Positions 8,723 through 17,659 of a DNA stretch of 64,000 nt are shown here, one piece after another. Both the position numbers and the translations under genes were made by a program. Each line of letters begins with the position of its first letter. Position 1 is the first letter of the stretch. Origin of the DNA: Thermohalobacter berrensis (GTDB taxonomy: Bacteria > Bacillota > Clostridia > Tissierellales > Thermohalobacteraceae); contig NZ_MCIB01000001.1 in assembly GCF_003609645.1 (NCBI RefSeq), positions 372,001 through 436,000 of the forward strand, given 5' to 3'. The notes below the pieces were generated by a model. That model did no database searches. It saw nothing but the letters and a program-made list of their open reading frames with translations, and had not been told where the DNA came from.

Positions 8723-9142
8723 ATGATGATGTGGATCTTCATTCGGATCGAAATCTTTTAATTCCTCTATTTCTATATTATTCTTTTTAGCATAATCAAG
8801 TAAAGCTGCTTTAATTGCTTGTTCTGCTAGCAATGAACAATGAAGCTTAGCAGAAGGTAAACCACCTAGTTCTTCAGCAACTCTTTTATTGGTAACTTTT
8901 AAAGCTTCTTCAATAGTTTTACCTTTCACTAATTCAGTAGCCATACTTGAAGTAGCAATTGCTGCACCACAACCAAATGTTTTAAATTTAACATCTGTAA
9001 TAACCCCATCCTCTATTTTTAAATACATTTTCATTATATCTCCACACTTAGGATTTCCAACTTCTCCAATTCCGTCAGCATTTTTTATTTCTCCAACATT
9101 TCTTGGATTAGTAAAGTGATCCATTACTTTTTCTGAATACAT
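8720..9142 (-). CDS. iscU: Iron-sulfur cluster scaffold protein IscU/NifU-like
   Basis: This 140-residue protein is the scaffold on which IscS-derived sulfur and iron are assembled into clusters. The three scaffold cysteines are present at Cys33 (NPKCGD), Cys58 (FGCG) and Cys102 (HCS), with Asp35 beside the first. The protein has an acidic C-terminal tail ending in three histidines (EDPHHH), which is unusual but common enough in clostridial NifU-like proteins. It lies 4 bases downstream of the cysteine desulfurase gene in an iscR-iscS-iscU operon. No hscA, hscB or fdx genes follow, so this is the minimal Isc set usual in clostridia. Confidence 0.96.
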   Translation of the reverse strand: MYSEKVMDHFTNPRNVGEIKNADGIGEVGNPKCGDIMKMYLKIEDGVITDVKFKTFGCGAAIATSSMATELVKGKTIEEALKVTNKRVAEELGGLPSAKLHCSLLAEQAIKAALLDYAKKNNIEIEELKDFDPNEDPHHH

Positions 9143-9146
9143 TTTT

Positions 9147-10322
9147 TTATACCCCCTTTACTTTTTCATATAACGGTGACATTTGTCTTAATCTATCGAC
9201 TATTTCAACTAATTTTTCTACAACATAGTCTACATCTTTTTCTGTAGTAAAATCACCCAAAGTAAGTCTTAAAGATCCATGTGCTATTTCATGTGGAAGT
9301 CCTATAGCCATCAAAACATGGGATGGGTCCAATGAACCTGAAGTACATGCTGAACCACTAGATGCTGCAATACCAGCCATATCTAAATTTAGTAGTAATG
9401 CTTCACCTTCAATAAATTCAATACAAAAGCTAGCATTTCCTGGTAGTCTTTTTTCTGGATGTCCATTTAATCTTACATAATCAATTTTATTTTTTACATC
9501 ATTTATTAATTTATCTCTTAGTTTTGTTAATTTACTAATATGTTCTTCAAGATTTTCATATGCTAACTCCATTGCTTTAGCAAATCCAACAATACCTGCT
9601 ACATTTTCAGTACCAGCTCTTCTTTTTCGTTCTTGTGCCCCACCATGTATATGTGGGTCAATTTTTACACCTTTTTTAATATATAACGCACCTATTCCCT
9701 TAGGGCCATAAATCTTATGTGCTGACATTGACATCATATCAATATTTAACTCATTAACATCAATTTTAACATTTCCCACTGCTTGAACAGCATCTGTATG
9801 GAAATATACTCCTTTTTCTCTTGCTATTTGTCCAATTTCTTTTATAGGCTGTATTGTACCTATTTCATTATTTGCAAACATTATAGAAATAAGGATTGTT
9901 TTATCTGTTATAGATTTTTTAAGCTGTTCTAAATCAACCATTCCATATTCGTCTACATCTAAGTATGTTACTTCAAAACCATGTTTCTCTAAGTACTCAC
10001 AAGTATGAAGTACAGCATGGTGTTCTATTTTACTTGTAATAATATGATTACCTTTATCCTTATTAGCCATGGCTACAGCCTTAATAGCCCAGTTATCTGC
10101 TTCTGAACCTCCACTAGTGAAATAAATTTCTTTAGGATTTGCACCTAATATATTTGCTATTTTTTCCCTAGACTCATCTATTGTTTTTCTAGATTCTCTT
10201 CCTAAACTATACACACTAGAAGGATTACCATATTTTTCTGTATAATATGGTATCATAGAGTCTAGGACTTCTTTTTTAACCGGTGTTGTTGCAGCGTAAT
10301 CCATGTAAACCTTTGTTGCCAT
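9147..10322 (-). CDS. iscS: Cysteine desulfurase IscS/NifS
   Basis: PLP-dependent enzyme that removes sulfur from L-cysteine and hands the persulfide to the scaffold protein. It is full length (391 residues). Visible landmarks are His101 in the SKIEHHAVL segment that stacks on PLP, Lys203 in SAHKIYGPKG that forms the Schiff base, and the active-site Cys326 in SSGSACTSG on a long flexible loop, as in group I IscS/NifS. It is the middle gene of iscR-iscS-iscU, with 46 bases from iscR and 4 to iscU. Confidence is high; a NifS versus IscS name is a matter of convention. Confidence 0.97.
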   Translation of the reverse strand: MATKVYMDYAATTPVKKEVLDSMIPYYTEKYGNPSSVYSLGRESRKTIDESREKIANILGANPKEIYFTSGGSEADNWAIKAVAMANKDKGNHIITSKIEHHAVLHTCEYLEKHGFEVTYLDVDEYGMVDLEQLKKSITDKTILISIMFANNEIGTIQPIKEIGQIAREKGVYFHTDAVQAVGNVKIDVNELNIDMMSMSAHKIYGPKGIGALYIKKGVKIDPHIHGGAQERKRRAGTENVAGIVGFAKAMELAYENLEEHISKLTKLRDKLINDVKNKIDYVRLNGHPEKRLPGNASFCIEFIEGEALLLNLDMAGIAASSGSACTSGSLDPSHVLMAIGLPHEIAHGSLRLTLGDFTTEKDVDYVVEKLVEIVDRLRQMSPLYEKVKGV

Positions 10323-10368
10323 TGATATCCCCTCCCATTATATAACTCATTAGAAAAATTTGCAATAC

Positions 10369-10818
10369 TTATATATAATACATATACCCATCATTATTAC
10401 TTAGTTTTTTTTCTTCATCAATCATATCTTGTAAAGTTATAGAATCAATAACTTCATTAACACTATCTCTTATTTTAACCCATACAACCTTAGTTACACA
10501 GTGCTTTTCCCTTTCACAAGTAAATTCTTCATCTTCTACTGCACAATCTGTCGGAGCTATATTTCCTTCTAAAGCTCTTAAAATTTCACCAACGGTTATT
10601 TCTTTTGGCTGCTTTGCTAACATATATCCACCTTGTGCCCCTCTAACACTATTCACTAATCCCTCTTTTTTTAAAACAGCAATTAACTGTTCAAGATAGT
10701 TATCAGATACACTCTGTTTATTAGCAATATTTCTTAAAGGTATTGGTCCTTTCCCATAATACTTGGCTAACTCAAACATAGCTCTTAGTCCATATCTTCC
10801 CTTCGTAGATAATTTCAT
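10369..10818 (-). CDS. iscR: Rrf2-family transcriptional regulator IscR
   Basis: The 149-residue winged-helix regulator has the Rrf2 N-terminus (MKLSTKGRYGLRAM) and the recognition segment near residues 28-62. Three cysteines at 92, 101 and 107 (DC, TCERE, HCV) match the IscR spacing for binding a 2Fe-2S cluster, so it can sense cluster status and repress its own operon. It is the first gene of iscR-iscS-iscU and has a strong promoter and a candidate palindromic operator directly upstream. CymR, the cysteine regulator, is in the same family but lacks this cysteine trio, so IscR is preferred. Confidence 0.93.
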   Translation of the reverse strand: MKLSTKGRYGLRAMFELAKYYGKGPIPLRNIANKQSVSDNYLEQLIAVLKKEGLVNSVRGAQGGYMLAKQPKEITVGEILRALEGNIAPTDCAVEDEEFTCEREKHCVTKVVWVKIRDSVNEVIDSITLQDMIDEEKKLSNNDGYMYYI

Positions 10819-10838
10819 TAGACCACCTCTTTATAATT

Positions 10839-10855
10839 CCTAGTAATTTACTTGG
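10839..10855 (-). promoter_or_regulatory. Candidate IscR operator (imperfect palindrome)
   Basis: CCTAGTAATTTACTTGG reads as two 8-base arms around a central T with one mismatch. It lies between the -10 box and the iscR start. A second CCTAGTAA half-site occurs at 10880-10887 inside the promoter spacer. That arrangement suits autorepression, but binding is inferred. Confidence 0.5.
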
Positions 10856-10867
10856 GATTCTATTTTA

Positions 10868-10896
10868 AGTATAATATACCCTAGTAAACTTGTCAA
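10868..10896 (-). promoter_or_regulatory. Sigma-A promoter of iscRSU
   Basis: TTGACA (10891-10896) and TATACT (10868-10873) are 17 bases apart on the minus strand. Initiation is expected about 45 bases upstream of the iscR start. Confidence 0.85.
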
Positions 10897-10940
10897 CATT
10901 CATTAACATAAAGTTTATTAATAAATATTAATAAATCTAA

Positions 10941-10967
10941 TAAAAATTGTCCGCTTAAGCGGACACA
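10941..10967 (-). terminator. Terminator downstream of the molybdopterin oxidoreductase gene
   Basis: TGTCCGCTTAAGCGGACA is a perfect 9-bp-arm palindrome followed by ATTTTTATT on the minus strand. It closes the ltaE-rarA-radical SAM-molybdoenzyme operon. Confidence 0.8.
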
Positions 10968-11029
10968 AATGTTTTACATAAATATATTTTTAAAATTTTT
11001 CTCTTAGTTTATACATATAAATATAATTT

Positions 11030-12994
11030 TTAGTTATTATTTTTTATAATTTCAACAAATGTATCATTAAAAGCGATTTGTCCTCCCATATCTGATGAAA
11101 TGTTATTAGTTAAAAAATTTGGAGCTCCATGTTTATGCCACCAGCCTATATACATATGAATTATATTATCAGGAATATTATCTTTTATAATTACTTGGAC
11201 CTTAATTTCTCCATTTTTTGACTTTAAGGTTACTTTTTCGTTGTCTTTTAAATCGTAGCTCTTAGCTAAATTACTATTTAAATATGCCTTTGTAATTCCT
11301 TTAACATCCATAAAATGTTGAGAGAATAATGAATCCCTAGGATGGCTAGTAATTAATCTTATTTTATTATTAGTTTGCTTATTGTAAACGGGGAGTGGAC
11401 TTAGTCCATCTCCTTTTGCTTTCTCAGAATATATTTCTATTTTTTTGGAAGGTGTTTTAAATTCTAAATTTTTCCAGGCTACTTTTTCAGTTTGAATTGT
11501 TATTTTACCCTCTTTTATTTTTTCTAAATCTATATTTATTTCTTTTAAAGGCTCAATTACTTTGTTAAGATATTCTTTCTTAGAAACAAGAGGATATTCT
11601 TTAATATCCATTTTCTTAGATAATTCTTGAAAAAAATAATATTCATCCATTAGTTTATTTTTGGGTTCAACTGCTTTCTCATTGTATATAATGTAAGGAT
11701 TATTCATTGAAGAAAAAACTATATCTTCACTTTCTAATGTATTAGTACAAGGAATAAATAGATCACATTCATTCGCCGTATCAGTCATAAAAAGGTCTAT
11801 ACATACTTTAAAATCTATTTTTTCAAATGCTAATTTTACTTTATTTAAATTAGGCATTTGTGTTAAAGGATTGGCTTTTGTTATAAACATTGCTTTAATG
11901 GGAGGATTATCTTCTTTTATTATAAAATTATAAAAATTTGATACATTAAAATATCTTGTATTATGAGCATATTTTAAGCTATTATAGGGATCAAGATTTA
12001 AAATATCTGGATAGACCCTATTTGCATAATTAACTCCTCCACCTTCTATTCCTATATTACCAGAAATAGATGCTAAGGCATCAATTGCTCTCACGGTATT
12101 GCCACCATTTTTATATCTTTGTAATCCATAACCAATATAAGTAGTTGAAGGACCCTTTTGGGTATACAAATATGCTAATTTTCTTATTATTTCTATACCT
12201 ACACCTGTCTCATCTGATAGATAGTCTAAATCAAGAGTTTTTAGGTAATTATTATACTCTTTAAAACCTTTAATATAGTTTCTTACAAAACTTTCATTAT
12301 AAAGCTTTTCTTCAATTATAATTTTTGTAATTGCCATAGCTAAAGCACCATCAGTTGAAGGATTTATTCTGATATATGTATCAGCAATTTTAGCAGTATC
12401 AGTATATATCGGATCAATAACTATGATTCTTTTTCCTTTCTTTTTAGCTTTCTTTAACATGTACATTAAATGGATAGATGTGTTTGCTGGATTTCTACCC
12501 CAAATTATTATATTTTTAGAGTTTAATATATCATCTAACGTATGTCCCTTTATATCTCCGAAATCGTATTTCTGGGCTTGTATACCTGCTCCCCAGCATA
12601 GGCTACCCTTAGGTAAAGTTATTCCCCCTAAAAAGTTAAAAAAAATATTTTCAATACTTTTTAACACACCACCTGATCCAGACTCAAAATAGTGAAGTAT
12701 AGAGCTAGAGCCAAATTTCTCTTTATAATTCCTTAACTTCTTACTAATTAATTCTAGGGCCTCATTAAATGTTATCTCAATCCACTTCCCATTTTTCTTA
12801 AACATAGGACTATATTTTCTATTTTTATGATATAGCCTTTCTAAATGCTTTTTTCCCTTAACACATATAATTCCCTTAGTATAAGGATGCCCCTTATCTC
12901 CTTCAATTTTTACAACTTTCCCATTATCTATATAGACTTTAAATTTGCACAAGTCCCAACAGTCTAAAGTACATCCATGATTTACAACTTGCAT
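11030..12994 (-). CDS. Molybdopterin-dependent oxidoreductase, cytoplasmic, with 4Fe-4S site
   Basis: This 654-residue protein belongs to the DMSO-reductase/formate-dehydrogenase superfamily that uses molybdenum or tungsten with two pterin cofactors. The N-terminal 4Fe-4S site is Cys8, Cys12, Cys16 and Cys44. A GSLCWGAG segment puts Cys133 where the metal-ligating residue is usually found. The C-terminal pterin-binding domain begins near residue 545 with ITSHPRDSLFS. There is no Tat signal and no adjacent electron-transfer or membrane subunit, so it is probably cytoplasmic and stand-alone. Its ATG lies inside the last codons of the upstream TIGR03915-type gene (13-base overlap), so the two are translationally coupled. 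The substrate is unknown. Confidence 0.88.
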   Translation of the reverse strand: MQVVNHGCTLDCWDLCKFKVYIDNGKVVKIEGDKGHPYTKGIICVKGKKHLERLYHKNRKYSPMFKKNGKWIEITFNEALELISKKLRNYKEKFGSSSILHYFESGSGGVLKSIENIFFNFLGGITLPKGSLCWGAGIQAQKYDFGDIKGHTLDDILNSKNIIIWGRNPANTSIHLMYMLKKAKKKGKRIIVIDPIYTDTAKIADTYIRINPSTDGALAMAITKIIIEEKLYNESFVRNYIKGFKEYNNYLKTLDLDYLSDETGVGIEIIRKLAYLYTQKGPSTTYIGYGLQRYKNGGNTVRAIDALASISGNIGIEGGGVNYANRVYPDILNLDPYNSLKYAHNTRYFNVSNFYNFIIKEDNPPIKAMFITKANPLTQMPNLNKVKLAFEKIDFKVCIDLFMTDTANECDLFIPCTNTLESEDIVFSSMNNPYIIYNEKAVEPKNKLMDEYYFFQELSKKMDIKEYPLVSKKEYLNKVIEPLKEINIDLEKIKEGKITIQTEKVAWKNLEFKTPSKKIEIYSEKAKGDGLSPLPVYNKQTNNKIRLITSHPRDSLFSQHFMDVKGITKAYLNSNLAKSYDLKDNEKVTLKSKNGEIKVQVIIKDNIPDNIIHMYIGWWHKHGAPNFLTNNISSDMGGQIAFNDTFVEIIKNNN

Positions 12995-13758
12995 GTTCTA
13001 ACTCCTTCCTTACTATTATAGGCTTTCTCAGTAAGATAACCCCAATATCTTTTAGGCATGTTTTTCATTTGTAATTTAGGATTAATCCTATCTTTAATAG
13101 CAATATTAATAAAATATTCTACCCAAAGCTTTTGATATAGTAACTCATTTTTATCATACTTTATTGCTTCTTTAATGGAGCTAATATCTTTAATTATCCA
13201 TTCTTTTTTATTATATATGGAACCAATTTTCCTTTTTACATCGTGAATTATCCAGTATTGATCAGAAAACCGTTTAGCAAAATGTGGTGATACAAGACCT
13301 ATAATATTATACTTGGGTTCTATTTGAGAATAATATATATTATTTTCAAGCTTTTTAAATCTTATTAATCCAAGAATTAAATGTCTTTCATGCCTAACCC
13401 TTTGGGCTATTTTATGTATCTTTGAGACTCTTTTATCTGATAAATATTTATCTATATCTTCTTTAACCTTAAAACCCAACTTAATATAATCATATATCCA
13501 TGTTCCAACATTAGGTAATTCTGATAAATATGCATAAAATATGTTTCTTAAAGCATTTCGAGATACTTTTTCTCTAATTGAATTATACACTCTTTCTGCT
13601 TTTTTCTTATGAGTTTTTATATGTACTTTAGGAATAAACAAGTTTTGCTGAAAGTCATTTTCAGCAAAAATTTTTACAGGATTTTCTCTTCTATAATATG
13701 ACTCATAAATTGCTGTTAATAGTCCATCAAAGCTGCCATCGTATATATAGTAAATCAT
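12982..13758 (-). CDS. TIGR03915-type putative DNA repair protein, partner of the radical SAM protein
   Basis: This 258-residue protein has the features of the family found beside TIGR03916 radical SAM proteins: an opening MIYYIYDGSFDGLLTAIYE, a helical middle, an LILGLIRFKKLENNIYYSQ segment and a C-terminal NPKLQMKNMPKRYWGYLTEK. Family annotation suggests a role in DNA repair or modification, but I know of no demonstrated reaction. It lies 16 bases after the radical SAM gene and overlaps the molybdoenzyme gene by 13 bases. The pairing with the radical SAM gene supports both calls. Confidence 0.85.
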   Translation of the reverse strand: MIYYIYDGSFDGLLTAIYESYYRRENPVKIFAENDFQQNLFIPKVHIKTHKKKAERVYNSIREKVSRNALRNIFYAYLSELPNVGTWIYDYIKLGFKVKEDIDKYLSDKRVSKIHKIAQRVRHERHLILGLIRFKKLENNIYYSQIEPKYNIIGLVSPHFAKRFSDQYWIIHDVKRKIGSIYNKKEWIIKDISSIKEAIKYDKNELLYQKLWVEYFINIAIKDRINPKLQMKNMPKRYWGYLTEKAYNSKEGVRTCKL

Positions 13759-13774
13759 TATAGCTCCCCCGTTA

Positions 13775-15073
13775 TTATAGAATAACTATCATGTTTTTTA
13801 AAACACTAGGATATAAGTTAAACATTGAAATCTGTTGACCTTCAGAAGTCTTATATTTTAAATTGTAGTTATTACCTATTAACATTCCTCTTATTTTGTC
13901 TATATTTACATTCTTTGGCCCATAATACTTACCTTTACATGTTATAAAATATTTAGCTCTTTTTAATACAACACCTATTCTCTTAAGGTCTTCATAATTT
14001 AAAGAATTCATCTTTCTAGCAGTAACAATTCTTTTAGCTGACCTAATTCCTAACCCAGGTACTCTTAATAGCATTTCATAACTAGCTTTATTAATTTCAA
14101 CGGGAAAGAGATGAATATTTTTTAAAGCCCAATCAGATTTAGGGTCAAGGTGTACGTTAAAATAGGGTTTAGAACTATAAAGAAGCTCGTTTGCTTTAAA
14201 TCCGTAAAAACGTAAAAGCCAGTCAGCTTGATATAATCTGTGCTCTCTCAATAAAGGTGGAGTTGAAATGCTTGGTAAATTAGGGTGCTTTGATACAGGT
14301 ACATATGCAGAGTAATAAACTCTTTTTAACCTAAATTGTTTGTAGAGGATTTCAGTAAGTCTAAGAATATTAAGATCAGTATCTTCAGTAGCACCTACAA
14401 TCATTTGAGTAGTCTGACCTGCTGGAACAAATTTTGATGCATTTTTGTACTTTCTTACTTCTTCTCTTTTTTCTTTAATTTTATTACTGATTGCTCCCAT
14501 TGGTTTGATAATAGATTCTCTCTTCTTTTGCGGGGCTAATAGTTTAAGATCCCTGTTAGAAGGTAATTCAACATTTACGCTTAACCTATCAACATATTTT
14601 CCTGCCGACTCTATAAGTATAGGGTCTGCCCCGGGTATAACTTTTAAATGTATGTATCCATTAAATTTTTTCTCATCTCTAAGCTTTTTTACTGTTTCTA
14701 ATAATAATTCCATTGTATAGTTAGGACTCTTAAGAATAGCTGAACTTAGAAATAGACCTTCTATATAATTTCTTTGATAAAAATTTATGGTAAGATCAAC
14801 TATTTCATCTGGAGTAAAGGTAGCCCTTAGGATATCATTTGTTACCCTATTTATGCAATATGCACAATCATATATACAAAAGTTTGTAAATAGAATTTTT
14901 AGAAGTGATATACATCTACCATCTGCTGACCAACTGTGACATATCCCACTATGATATGTATTGCCAATTCCCTTATTATTTTTTCTTTTACTACCACTTG
15001 ATGAACAGGAAACATCATATTTTGCTGCATCTGCCAAAATTTTTAATTTATCTAAAAGTTCCATTTGAACCAC
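13775..15073 (-). CDS. Putative DNA modification/repair radical SAM protein (TIGR03916 type)
   Basis: The 432-residue protein carries a radical SAM CxxxCxxC at Cys66, Cys70 and Cys73 (FCIYDCAYCINR), the 4Fe-4S site that cleaves SAM. The C-terminal part has a helix-hairpin-helix segment near residue 340 (LLRVPGLGIRSAKRIV), of the kind that contacts DNA without sequence specificity. A start segment rich in serine (SCSSSGSKRKN) follows the first helix. It is the first of the repair-type pair and follows rarA by 65 bases. The substrate is not known. A tRNA-modifying role is less likely because of the HhH element and partner gene. Confidence 0.87.
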   Translation of the reverse strand: MVQMELLDKLKILADAAKYDVSCSSSGSKRKNNKGIGNTYHSGICHSWSADGRCISLLKILFTNFCIYDCAYCINRVTNDILRATFTPDEIVDLTINFYQRNYIEGLFLSSAILKSPNYTMELLLETVKKLRDEKKFNGYIHLKVIPGADPILIESAGKYVDRLSVNVELPSNRDLKLLAPQKKRESIIKPMGAISNKIKEKREEVRKYKNASKFVPAGQTTQMIVGATEDTDLNILRLTEILYKQFRLKRVYYSAYVPVSKHPNLPSISTPPLLREHRLYQADWLLRFYGFKANELLYSSKPYFNVHLDPKSDWALKNIHLFPVEINKASYEMLLRVPGLGIRSAKRIVTARKMNSLNYEDLKRIGVVLKRAKYFITCKGKYYGPKNVNIDKIRGMLIGNNYNLKYKTSEGQQISMFNLYPSVLKNMIVIL

Positions 15074-15138
15074 CCCAAAATTATAAGTGTGATAATTATT
15101 TTACCACAATAACCAGAATTTCGCAAACATATGTTCCC

Positions 15139-16476
15139 TTAATCGTTATGTTTTAACTTTTTAAGCCTTAGTTTTAATCTTTTTTCATAACCATTATTAG
15201 TTGGATTATAAAATTTAGCATTTACCATATTATCTGGTAAGTATTGTTGCTTTACATAAGAATTAGGATAATTATGTGGATATAAGTAAGTAGAGTTATC
15301 TGTATTCTCTTTACCTAATTCCTTTTTTAGCTTCTTCTTTGTAAAATCCATTAAATGGGGCGGTACTTTTCCTGTTTTAAATTTTTCAACATATTCTAAC
15401 GCTTTATTAATTCCCTTATAACTTGCATTACTTTTAGGTGCACATGCTACATAAACAGCAGCTTGTGCTAAAGGTATTCTACCTTCAGGCATTCCTATAA
15501 AATCAAGTGCATGGTAGGCAGACACAGCTATATTTAATGCATTTGGATCTGCATTGCCAACATCTTCAGAGGCACAAATAATTATTCTCCTTGCAATAAA
15601 CTTTGGATCTTCTCCGGCATAAATCATTTTTGCCATCCAATATAATGTAGCATCAGGATCTGAACCCCTCATACTTTTAATAAATGCAGACACAGTATCA
15701 TAATGTTCACTACCGTTTTTTTCATATTTTATAGCCCTCTTCTGAACACTTTCTTGAGCAATATCTAGAGTAATATTAATTTTTCCCTTTTCATCTGGTT
15801 CTGTAGTCAATACGGCTAATTCTAATCCATTCAAAGCTATTCTTGCATCTCCATTTGAAATATTAGCAAAAAACTCAATAGTTTCATCATCAATATTTAC
15901 TTCAAACATGCCTAATCCTTTTTCCCGGTCTTGTAGGGCTCTAATAATAATTTTTTTAACATCATCTTTACTTAAAGACTTAAGTCTAAATATCATTGAC
16001 CTAGAAATTAAGGCCTTGTTAACTTCAAAATATGGATTTTCGGTTGTTGCCCCAATAAGTATAATTGTTCCATTTTCTACATAGGGTAAAAGGGCATCCT
16101 GTTGAGATTTATTAAACCTGTGAATCTCATCAATAAATAAAATTGTTCTTTTATTATACATTCCTAATCTTTCTTTAGCTTTTTTTATTACTTCTCTAAT
16201 ATCCTTTACACCTGATGTCACAGCGTTTAATTTTTCAAAATAGTTTTCAGTTTTATTAGCAATTATTTTAGCCAATGTTGTCTTTCCAGTTCCAGGTGGA
16301 CCATAGAAAATAATAGAACCTAATCTATCAGCTACAATTGCTCTATAGAGTAATTTTCCCTTTCCAATAATATGTTCTTGTCCCACAAAATCTTCTAAAG
16401 TATTTGGTCTCATCCTTTCTGCTAATGGAGCTTTCTTTTTAATATTTTCTTCTGCAGTTAAACTAAATAAGTCCAA
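15139..16476 (-). CDS. rarA: Replication-associated recombination protein RarA/MgsA (AAA+ ATPase)
   Basis: AAA+ ATPase of the clamp-loader-like MgsA/RarA family that acts at stalled replication forks. Its 445 residues match the family. Walker A is GPPGTGKTT at residues 59-67, Walker B is LFIDEIHRF near 113, sensor 1 is GATTENP near 142, and the C-terminal tetramerisation region ends in the typical NGYEKRLKLRLKKLK. The start is TTG with GGTGG just upstream. It lies 22 bases after the threonine aldolase gene and leads into the radical SAM/repair pair, so a DNA-maintenance operon is plausible. Confidence 0.95.
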   Translation of the reverse strand: MDLFSLTAEENIKKKAPLAERMRPNTLEDFVGQEHIIGKGKLLYRAIVADRLGSIIFYGPPGTGKTTLAKIIANKTENYFEKLNAVTSGVKDIREVIKKAKERLGMYNKRTILFIDEIHRFNKSQQDALLPYVENGTIILIGATTENPYFEVNKALISRSMIFRLKSLSKDDVKKIIIRALQDREKGLGMFEVNIDDETIEFFANISNGDARIALNGLELAVLTTEPDEKGKINITLDIAQESVQKRAIKYEKNGSEHYDTVSAFIKSMRGSDPDATLYWMAKMIYAGEDPKFIARRIIICASEDVGNADPNALNIAVSAYHALDFIGMPEGRIPLAQAAVYVACAPKSNASYKGINKALEYVEKFKTGKVPPHLMDFTKKKLKKELGKENTDNSTYLYPHNYPNSYVKQQYLPDNMVNAKFYNPTNNGYEKRLKLRLKKLKHND

Positions 16477-16498
16477 TATCCCACCACCTTTTCATTTA

Positions 16499-17530
16499 TT
16501 AGTTTAGAATTCTTTTTATAACGTTTAAAGTATACTCTATATCCTTTTCATCTATATGGTAATGGGTTACAAACCTAATTGTATGTTCGTCAATTTTTGT
16601 AGCTAAAACTCCTTCTTTTTTCATTTCATAAACAAAACTATCTGAATTATAGCCTGTATCTTTTAGGTTCACCATAAGTATATTAGTTTGAATTTTATCC
16701 TTATCTATATTAATACCTTTAATATCATCTAGACCAAAGGCCAATTTTCTTAAGTTCTCATGATCTTTTACTAGTCTATGAGTCATTTTTTCTAGTGCTA
16801 TTATGCCAGCAGCTGCTAAAATACCTGCTTGCCTCATACCTCCCCCCAGTAATTTCCTAAATTTTTTAGCTTTTTCTATAAACTTTTTATCTCCAGCTAA
16901 AATAGAACCAACAGGAGCACATAATCCCTTTGATAAACAAAACATGACACTATCACAATATTTAGCTATATCTTTAACATCACAATCCAAATATGTGGAA
17001 GCATTAAAAATTCTTGCACCATCTAAGTGAACTGGTATTCTATGTTGTTGTGCAAGCTTAAATATTTCTTCCATTCTATTTAATGGTGTTACTACTCCTC
17101 CTGCCATGTTATGTGTATTTTCTAAACAAATTAATCCTGTTTGTGGAAAATGAATATTTTTACTTCTTATAGCTTCCTTTATAACTTTTGAATTTAAAAT
17201 TCCGTCTTCTCCTTTAACTATTTTAGATTGAAGTCCTGAAAGAAAAGCCAATCCTCCTACTTCAAACATAAATATATGTGAATTCTCTTCAAGAATAATT
17301 TCCTGTCCCCTTTCAGTATGAGTAAGTAATGCCAATTGATTTCCCATAGTTCCGGAAGGCACAAATAGTGCGGCTTCTTTTCCTATTTTTTCAGCAGCCA
17401 ATTCTTCTAACTTGTTTATGGTTGGATCCTCTCCATATACGTCATCACCAACTTCTGCTTCATACATAGCCTTTCTCATCTCTTCAGTAGGTTTTGTTAT
17501 AGTGTCACTTCTAAAATCTACAATTTTCAT
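16499..17530 (-). CDS. ltaE: Low-specificity L-threonine aldolase
   Basis: PLP enzyme of fold type I that cleaves L-threonine or allo-threonine into glycine and acetaldehyde. It is full length at 343 residues. The opening DFRSDTITKP, the ENTHNMAGG motif near 137-145, the HLDGARIFNA motif near 168-177 and the PLP lysine Lys201 in CLSKGLCAP are all present. The start ATG has GGGGG upstream. It is the first gene of the run that continues into rarA, though the functional link between them is not evident. With glyA at 28 kb it indicates active glycine/threonine interconversion. Confidence 0.94.
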   Translation of the reverse strand: MKIVDFRSDTITKPTEEMRKAMYEAEVGDDVYGEDPTINKLEELAAEKIGKEAALFVPSGTMGNQLALLTHTERGQEIILEENSHIFMFEVGGLAFLSGLQSKIVKGEDGILNSKVIKEAIRSKNIHFPQTGLICLENTHNMAGGVVTPLNRMEEIFKLAQQHRIPVHLDGARIFNASTYLDCDVKDIAKYCDSVMFCLSKGLCAPVGSILAGDKKFIEKAKKFRKLLGGGMRQAGILAAAGIIALEKMTHRLVKDHENLRKLAFGLDDIKGINIDKDKIQTNILMVNLKDTGYNSDSFVYEMKKEGVLATKIDEHTIRFVTHYHIDEKDIEYTLNVIKRILN

Positions 17531-17629
17531 TTATAGTCCCCCTTATATGAAAACAAAGTATTACAATGTCAAAAAAAAATTTTTCATTGTTGTAATTAAG
17601 CGAATTTTGCCCATTTCCTAGGCAATAAA

Positions 17630-17658
17630 AGAAATCCCTTTCTGAATGAAAGGGTTAA
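17630..17658 (-). terminator. Terminator of the DUF4870 gene
   Basis: AACCCTTTC and GAAAGGGATT form a short hairpin just after the stop codon at 17660, followed by TCTTTTATTG on the minus strand. A moderate intrinsic terminator. Confidence 0.65.
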
Positions 17659-17659
17659 T

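Noticed and set aside
1077-9119. Plus-strand ORFs of 60-114 codons opposite alaS, the membrane protein and iscU
   Set aside because: They lie fully opposite strong minus-strand genes, have no ribosome sites and low-complexity hydrophobic translations typical of antisense frames in AT-rich DNA.
12982-13758. Classical photolyase or SplB lesion-repair enzyme
   Set aside because: No FAD-binding photolyase motif is present in this gene, and the radical SAM partner fits TIGR03916 rather than SplB; the repair role remains an annotation-level inference.
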